NCBI RefSeq assembly: GCF_009769165.1
Contig: NZ_CP043476.1
Location: 3,107,001-3,171,000 of the forward strand
From: Xanthomonas hyacinthi
Lineage (GTDB): Bacteria; Pseudomonadota; Gammaproteobacteria; Xanthomonadales; Xanthomonadaceae
Direction of reading: 5' to 3'
Length of the DNA: 64,000 nucleotides
Positions 59,371-64,000 of the stretch are shown piece after piece. The position numbers were made by a program, and so were the translations under genes. Within the stretch, counting starts at the first letter, position 1. Every line of letters starts with the position of its first letter. The notes below the pieces were generated by a model. It made no database searches. It was given only the letters and a program-made list of their open reading frames with translations, and was not told where the DNA came from.

Positions 59371-60489
59371 ATGTCCGCACTGTTCACCCCGTTCAAACTG
59401 AAGGACGTCACTCTGCGCAACCGCATCGCGGTGCCGCCGATGTGCCAGTACAGCGCCATCGATGGCGTCACCAACGACTGGCATCAGGTGCATTACCCAT
59501 CCATCGCCCGCGGTGGCGCCGGTCTGGTGATCGTCGAGGCCACCGCCGTCTCGCCGGAAGGCCGCATCACCCCCCGTTGCACCGGCCTGTGGAACGACGC
59601 CCAGGCCGAGGGCATGGCCCGCATTGCTGCTTCTATCAAGGCCGCTGGAGCGGTGCCCGGCATCCAGATCGGCCACGCCGGCCGCAAGGCCAGCGCCAAT
59701 CGCCCATGGGAAGGTGACGACCACATCCCCGAGGACAATCCGCACGCCTGGCAGCCCATCGCGCCGTCGGGGATCGCCTTTGGCGCCGGCCTGCCGCGCG
59801 TGCCCAAGGCCATGACGCTGGATGACATCGCCCGGGTTAAAGCCGACTTCGCCGCAGCCGCACGCCGCGCGCGGGATGCTGGCTTCGAGTGGCTGGAGCT
59901 GCATTTCGCTCACGGCTACCTGGCGCAGAGCTTCTTCTCGGCCTATTCCAATCAGCGCATCGATCCGTATGGCGGCAGCTTCGACAACCGCGCCCGCTTC
60001 CTGTTGGAGACGTTGGCGGCGGTACGCGAGATGTGGCCGGAACACCTGCCGCTGACTGCGCGCTTGGGCGTCATCGAGTACGACGGCAAGGACGAGGAAA
60101 CCGTGGCCGAGTCGATTGAGCTGGTCAAGCACATGCGTCAGGGTGGCTTGGACCTGCTCAACGTCAGCATCAACTTTGTGATCCCGGGCGGCAGGGTTCC
60201 GTGGGGCACACAGGCCTTCCTGGCGCCGGTCGCCGAACGCGTGAGTCGCGAAGCTGGGCTGCCGGTGGCATCGGGCTGGTGCATCGACGATCCGCACACC
60301 GCCGAGCGCGTGGTTGCAGACAGGCAGGTGGACCTGGTGATGACGGGCCGCGCCCACCTGGCCGTCCCGCATTACCCGTACCAGATCGCACTGGCCCTGG
60401 GCGAGGACAAGCCGGCTGGCGTGCTGCCGACCCAGTACGCCTATTGGCTGTCGCGCTACAAGGGGCCGGGGAAGGCCTCGGCGCAGTGA
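59371..60489 (+). CDS. Old yellow enzyme, NADH:flavin oxidoreductase (XenA/YqjM-like)
   Basis: This 372-residue FMN-dependent ene-reductase has PPMCQYSAIDG with the FMN-tuning Cys near residue 25, as in XenA and YqjM. It also has QIGHAGRKAS, the substrate-binding HFAHGYLAQSFFS (His pair) and YSNQRIDPYGGSFDNRARFL. Such enzymes reduce alpha,beta-unsaturated carbonyls, nitro compounds and quinones with NAD(P)H. With the adjacent LysR and efflux genes it forms an electrophile or xenobiotic resistance module. Confidence 0.94.
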   Translation: MSALFTPFKLKDVTLRNRIAVPPMCQYSAIDGVTNDWHQVHYPSIARGGAGLVIVEATAVSPEGRITPRCTGLWNDAQAEGMARIAASIKAAGAVPGIQIGHAGRKASANRPWEGDDHIPEDNPHAWQPIAPSGIAFGAGLPRVPKAMTLDDIARVKADFAAAARRARDAGFEWLELHFAHGYLAQSFFSAYSNQRIDPYGGSFDNRARFLLETLAAVREMWPEHLPLTARLGVIEYDGKDEETVAESIELVKHMRQGGLDLLNVSINFVIPGGRVPWGTQAFLAPVAERVSREAGLPVASGWCIDDPHTAERVVADRQVDLVMTGRAHLAVPHYPYQIALALGEDKPAGVLPTQYAYWLSRYKGPGKASAQ

Positions 60490-60674
60490 CGAGAGCAGGG
60501 CCGCGCCCCGAACTTGAACGCATGAACTAACCGACCGCCAAGGAGGCTGAGCATGGAACTACCTCTTCGTCGTTTCCGCGGCCGTTGTAGAAGAACTTAC
60601 TGCTCATCTTCCTTGGGCGATCGAGCATGGGGTCATAGCCTTGGCAGGCACATCCCCGAACTGGTCGGATGCTG
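60490..60674. other. Spacer between the two cargo modules
   Basis: 185 bases without a supported gene. A short open frame from 60553 has no family features. It separates the oxidoreductase stop from the end of the convergent second lysR. Confidence 0.4.
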
Positions 60675-61562
60675 TCAGGTCCTGAAAAGCTCCGCACCCA
60701 TAAAGTCGATGAAGACACGCAGCTTCGGCGCGAGGTGCTTGCTCGACGGCCAAAGCATGCGGAAGGTGCCCTGATGCTGGTTGAAGTCGTCCAGCACCGT
60801 CATCAGTTCGCCCGCCGCGATGGCATCGCGCACCATGAAGTCCGGCAGGCAGGCGATTCCAAGACCATCTTGGGCGACGTGAACCAGGACCTCGGTGGTG
60901 TTGCACACCATCGACGCCGAGAGGACGGGTTCTGCTTCGCCCTCTGGCATGCGCAAAGGCCACGGCTCGAACTTGCCGGTGCTCGGAAACTTGTGTTGCA
61001 GGCAGGCATGACCCGTCAGGTCAGCGGGCACGCGCGGCGTGCCGTGCGCCGCGAAATATCGGGGCGCGCCGACCAGCAGCAGCTTGAAGGTACCCAATGG
61101 GCGGGACAAGAGCCGGGAGTCCGTCGGCTCCCCGGTGCGGATAACGGCGTCGAACCCGTCCTCGATCACATCGACCATCCGATCCGAGAAATCCACGTCC
61201 AGTTCGATGGCCGGGTAGCGGTGCATAAAGGCCGTCAGCGCCGGCATGACCAGGCCACTGACCAGCGGCAGGCTCACGCGCAGCTTGCCCTGGGGTGCTT
61301 GCCGAGTTTCCGACAGTTCCAATTCCGCCGCTTCGACCTCGCAGAGGATGCGCCGGCAACGCTCCAGGAACAGCGTGCCTTCGGCGGTCAGCGTAATGCT
61401 GCGCGTGCTGCGGTGAAGCAGGCGCACGCCCAGCCGCTCCTCCAGCCGGGCCACGCTCTTGCCCACGGCGGAGGACGAGATGCCGAGCACGCGCCCGGCT
61501 TCCGAAAAGCTGCGGGCTTCGGCCGCCTGCACGAAGAACGCAATGCCATTGAGGGAGTCCAT
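60675..61562 (-). CDS. LysR family transcriptional regulator
   Basis: This 295-residue regulator has the helix-turn-helix DSLNGIAFFVQAAEARSFSE, then SSAVGKSVARLEERLGVRLL, and an effector domain GKLRVSLPLVSGLVMPALTA and GFDAVIRTGEPTDSRLLSRP. It belongs to the CrgA/DsdC-like large subgroup and is only distantly similar to the LysR at 57070. It is divergent from the second MFS gene. The dyad at 61588-61602 lies 26 bp upstream of its start. Confidence 0.93.
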   Translation of the reverse strand: MDSLNGIAFFVQAAEARSFSEAGRVLGISSSAVGKSVARLEERLGVRLLHRSTRSITLTAEGTLFLERCRRILCEVEAAELELSETRQAPQGKLRVSLPLVSGLVMPALTAFMHRYPAIELDVDFSDRMVDVIEDGFDAVIRTGEPTDSRLLSRPLGTFKLLLVGAPRYFAAHGTPRVPADLTGHACLQHKFPSTGKFEPWPLRMPEGEAEPVLSASMVCNTTEVLVHVAQDGLGIACLPDFMVRDAIAAGELMTVLDDFNQHQGTFRMLWPSSKHLAPKLRVFIDFMGAELFRT

Positions 61563-61587
61563 TTTGCCGCCAATATAAGAATATTTG

Positions 61588-61602
61588 TCCGATATGTTCG
61601 GA
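61588..61602. promoter_or_regulatory. Dyad between lysR and the second MFS gene
   Basis: TCCGA-TATGT-TCGGA is a perfect inverted repeat in the AT-rich start of the 174-bp divergent spacer. LysR regulators bind interrupted dyads of this size, so it is a candidate operator. An AATAT-AAGA-ATATT repeat overlaps just upstream (61572-61585). Confidence 0.5.
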
Positions 61603-61736
61603 ACCTTAGCCTATTTATCTTAACTATGCACGCCCCTACGCTGACGGCTGCACAGGTTAGATGCGGCTGTCTTGGCTTTCGAGATAAGGCTTTGACGTCT
61701 GCCTGTCCCTCCCCGGACTCTTTGCGGACGTTTTCC

Positions 61737-63269
61737 ATGACACAAGCCCAGGCCGCCACAAGCGGCACCACTGGCCGCGACTGGCTGCAACTGCTCGCCG
61801 CCTGCCTCACCGGCATCCTGATCCCGCTGTGCTTCACCGGGCCGGCCGTCGTGCTGCCGTCTATCAGCCAGGAACTGGGTGGGACGGCGGTGCAACTGAA
61901 CTGGGTGGTCAACGGCTACATCCTGACCTACGGCAGCGCCATGATGGCGGCCGGCAGCCTGACCGACACCTATGGCCGCAAGCGCGTGTGGCTGGTTGGC
62001 TTGGCGCTGTTCGCGTTGATGACGTTCGCCATCCCGCTTGCGCCGACGGTCGGCTGGATCGACGGGCTGCGTCTGGCGCAGGGACTGGGCGGTGCGGCCG
62101 CCTTCGCCGGTGCCATGTCCTCGCTGGCGCAGACCTTCCAAGGCCCGATCCGCACGCGCGTGTTCAGCCTGCTCGGCACCACGTTCGGCATCGGCCTGGC
62201 CTTCGGGCCGCTGGCGGCGGGCTGGCTGGTGGAAGTGGCCGGCTGGCGCTGGGTTTTCCTGGCTACGGCGTTGATCGGCGTGGCCGGTTTCGGGCTGGTG
62301 TCGGTCAGCGCCACGGAGTCCCGAGACCCGGACTCTACTGGGCTGGACTGGCCCGGTGCCCTCAGCTTCACCGCCGCGCTGACCTTGTTCACCTACGGCA
62401 TCCTGCTGGCGCCGGAAGAAGGCTGGCGCAGCGCTTCGGTACTCGGCGCACTGCTGGCTTCGGTCGTGCTGTTTATCGCATTCGTGCGCATCGAGCGCCG
62501 CGTCGCACGCCCAATGCTCGACCTGTCGCTGTTCAGTCGTGGGCGTTTCGTCGGCGTGCAGGTGCTGGCGGCGTCGCCGGCCCTCTTCTTCGTCACTCTG
62601 ATCGTGATGCTGCCGGGCCGCTTCATCGGCATCGACGGACTGGGTGCTCTTGAAGCGGGACAAATGATGATTGCCTTGGCCGCACCGCTGCTGGTCGTGC
62701 CGTTCCTTGCCGCGCTGCTGTCGCGCTGGTTCACTTCCGGTGTGCTTTCCGGCGTCGGGCTGCTGCTGGTGGCAGTCGGGCTGGTCTGGCTGGGCCAGGT
62801 GCTGGCCGGCGGCGCCGGCCCTGCGCTGGTGGCGCCGCTGGCGCTGATCGGCATCGGCATCGGCCTACCGTGGGGATTGATGGATGGCATGGCCGTGAGC
62901 GTCGTAGAGAAAGAACGCGCGGGAATGGCGACCGGGATCTTCAACTGCGTGCGCGTCTCGGCCGACGGCATAGCCATTGCGGTAGCGGGCGCGCTGCTGG
63001 CGTTCCTGATCCAAGGCGGGTTGCTTGACGCCTTGGGCACGGCTGATCCAGCCGTTGTGATTGAGGCGGCCAATCGTGCCGCGCTCGGCGATCTGGCGCA
63101 GGCCAGCGCCCTCGTTACCGGAGAGCGCGCCTTGCTGCTGGCGACTTACGATCACGCATTCCGCTGGGTCTTGTACGTCCTGGCCGCTTCGTCGGCGCTG
63201 ACCGCATTGCTGGTGTTCGTCTTGCTCGGCCGCTCACGCGCGCATGAAGAAGCGGGAGCGGCGGCGTGA
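61737..63269 (+). CDS. MFS transporter (DHA2-like, 14 helices)
   Basis: This 510-residue drug:H+ antiporter has ACLTGILIPLCFTGPAVVLP, LNWVVNGYILTYGSAMMAAG and the motif A GSLTDTYGRKRVWLVGLALF. LGTTFGIGLAFGPLAAGWLV corresponds to motif C. The length and helix count suggest the 14-TMS DHA2 family. The frame is open far upstream; the ATG at 61737 is the first that gives a sensible N-terminus (MTQAQAATSGTTGRDW). The last 4 bases overlap the start of the LLM enzyme gene, so they form an operon. Confidence 0.9.
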   Translation: MTQAQAATSGTTGRDWLQLLAACLTGILIPLCFTGPAVVLPSISQELGGTAVQLNWVVNGYILTYGSAMMAAGSLTDTYGRKRVWLVGLALFALMTFAIPLAPTVGWIDGLRLAQGLGGAAAFAGAMSSLAQTFQGPIRTRVFSLLGTTFGIGLAFGPLAAGWLVEVAGWRWVFLATALIGVAGFGLVSVSATESRDPDSTGLDWPGALSFTAALTLFTYGILLAPEEGWRSASVLGALLASVVLFIAFVRIERRVARPMLDLSLFSRGRFVGVQVLAASPALFFVTLIVMLPGRFIGIDGLGALEAGQMMIALAAPLLVVPFLAALLSRWFTSGVLSGVGLLLVAVGLVWLGQVLAGGAGPALVAPLALIGIGIGLPWGLMDGMAVSVVEKERAGMATGIFNCVRVSADGIAIAVAGALLAFLIQGGLLDALGTADPAVVIEAANRAALGDLAQASALVTGERALLLATYDHAFRWVLYVLAASSALTALLVFVLLGRSRAHEEAGAAA

Positions 63270-64000
63270 ACCCAATCGGGACAGACTCCTTGCCCGCCGA
63301 CCTTGCACGGCATCGGGCCTATGCGCGGGTCTTTCAGCCGGGACGGCTCACCTTCGGATTCATCGCCCCACTGGAAGGCTACCCGGATGCACCCGCGCCC
63401 ACGCTGGAGGGGCACGCGGCCCTGGCTGCCCAAGCTGATGCACTCGGTTTCGCGGCGATCTGGCTGCGCGACGTGCCGTTTCTCGACCCCAGTTTCGGGG
63501 ACGTGGGGCAAATCCACGATCCGATGGTCTATGCCGGCTGGCTGGCGGCAATCACCCGGCACATCGCCATCGGCACGGCCGGCATGGTGATGACCTTGCG
63601 CGATCCCGTGTTGATCGCCAAGCAGGCAGCCAGTGTCGATCAGCTCTCCGGCGGCCGGCTGTTGCTGGGGTTGTCCACGGGCGACCGGGCAACGGAGTAC
63701 CCAGCCTTGGCCCAGCGCTATGACAACAGAGCGGACCGCTATCGGGAAGCGCATGCGCTGCTGCGCGTCGTGACCGAGCAGCGTTTCCCCATGCATCAGA
63801 CGGCGCACTACGGGCAGCTCGATGGAAACCTCGACCTGGTGCCCAAGCCCGTGGGCAACCGCCTGCCGACGTTGGCGATCGGTCGCTGCGGCCAGGACGT
63901 TGACTGGCTTGCTCGGCACATGGACGGCTGGATCTGGCATCAAAGCGACTTCGACCGCCTGCCGGACGTACTCGCGCAATGGCGCGCCAGTAGCGATGGG
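63266..64000 (+). CDS. LLM-class flavin-dependent oxidoreductase (partial)
   Basis: This is a luciferase-like monooxygenase, incomplete at the window edge (245 codons seen). The pattern LTFGFIAPLEGYPDAPAPTL, FAAIWLRDVPFLDPSFGDVG, VMTLRDPVLIAKQAASVDQL and GGRLLLGLSTGDRATEYPAL matches the luciferase-type oxidoreductase subgroup I know as BA3436-like. It would use reduced FMN to oxidise an organic substrate. The start is a GTG overlapping the MFS stop (GTGA). With the MFS and LysR genes it forms the second cargo module. Confidence 0.9.
   Translation, partial: MNPIGTDSLPADLARHRAYARVFQPGRLTFGFIAPLEGYPDAPAPTLEGHAALAAQADALGFAAIWLRDVPFLDPSFGDVGQIHDPMVYAGWLAAITRHIAIGTAGMVMTLRDPVLIAKQAASVDQLSGGRLLLGLSTGDRATEYPALAQRYDNRADRYREAHALLRVVTEQRFPMHQTAHYGQLDGNLDLVPKPVGNRLPTLAIGRCGQDVDWLARHMDGWIWHQSDFDRLPDVLAQWRASSDG

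Noticed and set aside
61737..63269. A longer start of the second MFS protein back to 60669
   Set aside because: The extra 356 codons are antisense to the LysR gene; the first hydrophobic helix follows shortly after the ATG at 61737.

Overview
The window is high-GC DNA from a Xanthomonas-type gammaproteobacterium. The evidence is the chromosomal gene content and order (ribH-nusB-thiL, a moxR/DUF58/VWA 'bat' cluster, transketolase, a BigR/Blh-type sulfur operon, duplicated ompW, gap) and short intergenic repeats of a kind common in Xanthomonadaceae. It has two halves: chromosome at about 1-30217, and an integrative and conjugative element (ICE) from about 30218 to beyond the right edge.

Chromosome. 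181-2244 holds riboflavin synthesis, transcription antitermination and thiamine phosphate kinase. 2584-9721 is an overlapping moxR-DUF58-DUF4381-VWA-VWA/TPR-BatD operon. A dicarboxylate symporter and transketolase follow, the latter with a clear terminator. 13530-17690 (minus) is a four-gene cluster whose two membrane proteins look like a MotA/ExbB plus MotB/OmpA stator, as in Zorya ZorAB. Next come a broken acetyl-CoA hydrolase, a BlaI/M56-peptidase/lipoprotein operon with a palindromic promoter, a flavin reductase, modABC, a rhodanese/ArsR/MBL sulfur operon, a thioredoxin with an aberrant C-terminus, an S1/P1 nuclease, two ompW genes (one with a perfect FNR-type box), and gap. The 5' end of gap carries an exact 130-bp tandem duplication.

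ICE. The element starts at a T-rich 8-mer in the terminator downstream of gap and opens with a tyrosine integrase and a HigBA-type toxin-antitoxin pair. The backbone at 42885-57052 (DUF932, ParB, DUF736, XRE regulator, DUF2958, FseA-like DUF2285 protein, RdfS-like excisionase, RepA, iterons, ParA, RHH protein, DUF2840, TraF peptidase, RlxS relaxase) is that of the Tn4371/ICEMlSym-like family. traG and trb genes are not in the window and would be expected further right. After the relaxase come two cargo modules: LysR/MFS/old-yellow-enzyme reductase, and LysR/MFS/LLM flavin monooxygenase (cut by the window edge).

The most interesting region is 32754-41268. Nine minus-strand genes, most overlapping by 1-8 bp, run from one promoter whose -10 lies inside a perfect inverted repeat. 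In order they encode an acyl-carrier-protein-like protein, an XRE repressor, an ImmA/IrrE metallopeptidase, a divergent thymidylate synthase, a protein resembling the helical 5-hydroxymethyl-dU DNA kinase / thymine pyrophosphorylase families, a MazG-like NTP pyrophosphohydrolase, a holo-ACP synthase, and a Gabija-like OLD nuclease/UvrD helicase pair. This reads as a candidate anti-phage or DNA-base-hypermodification system that uses a phosphopantetheine carrier. That role is inference. I cannot tell from sequence alone whether it has been described.
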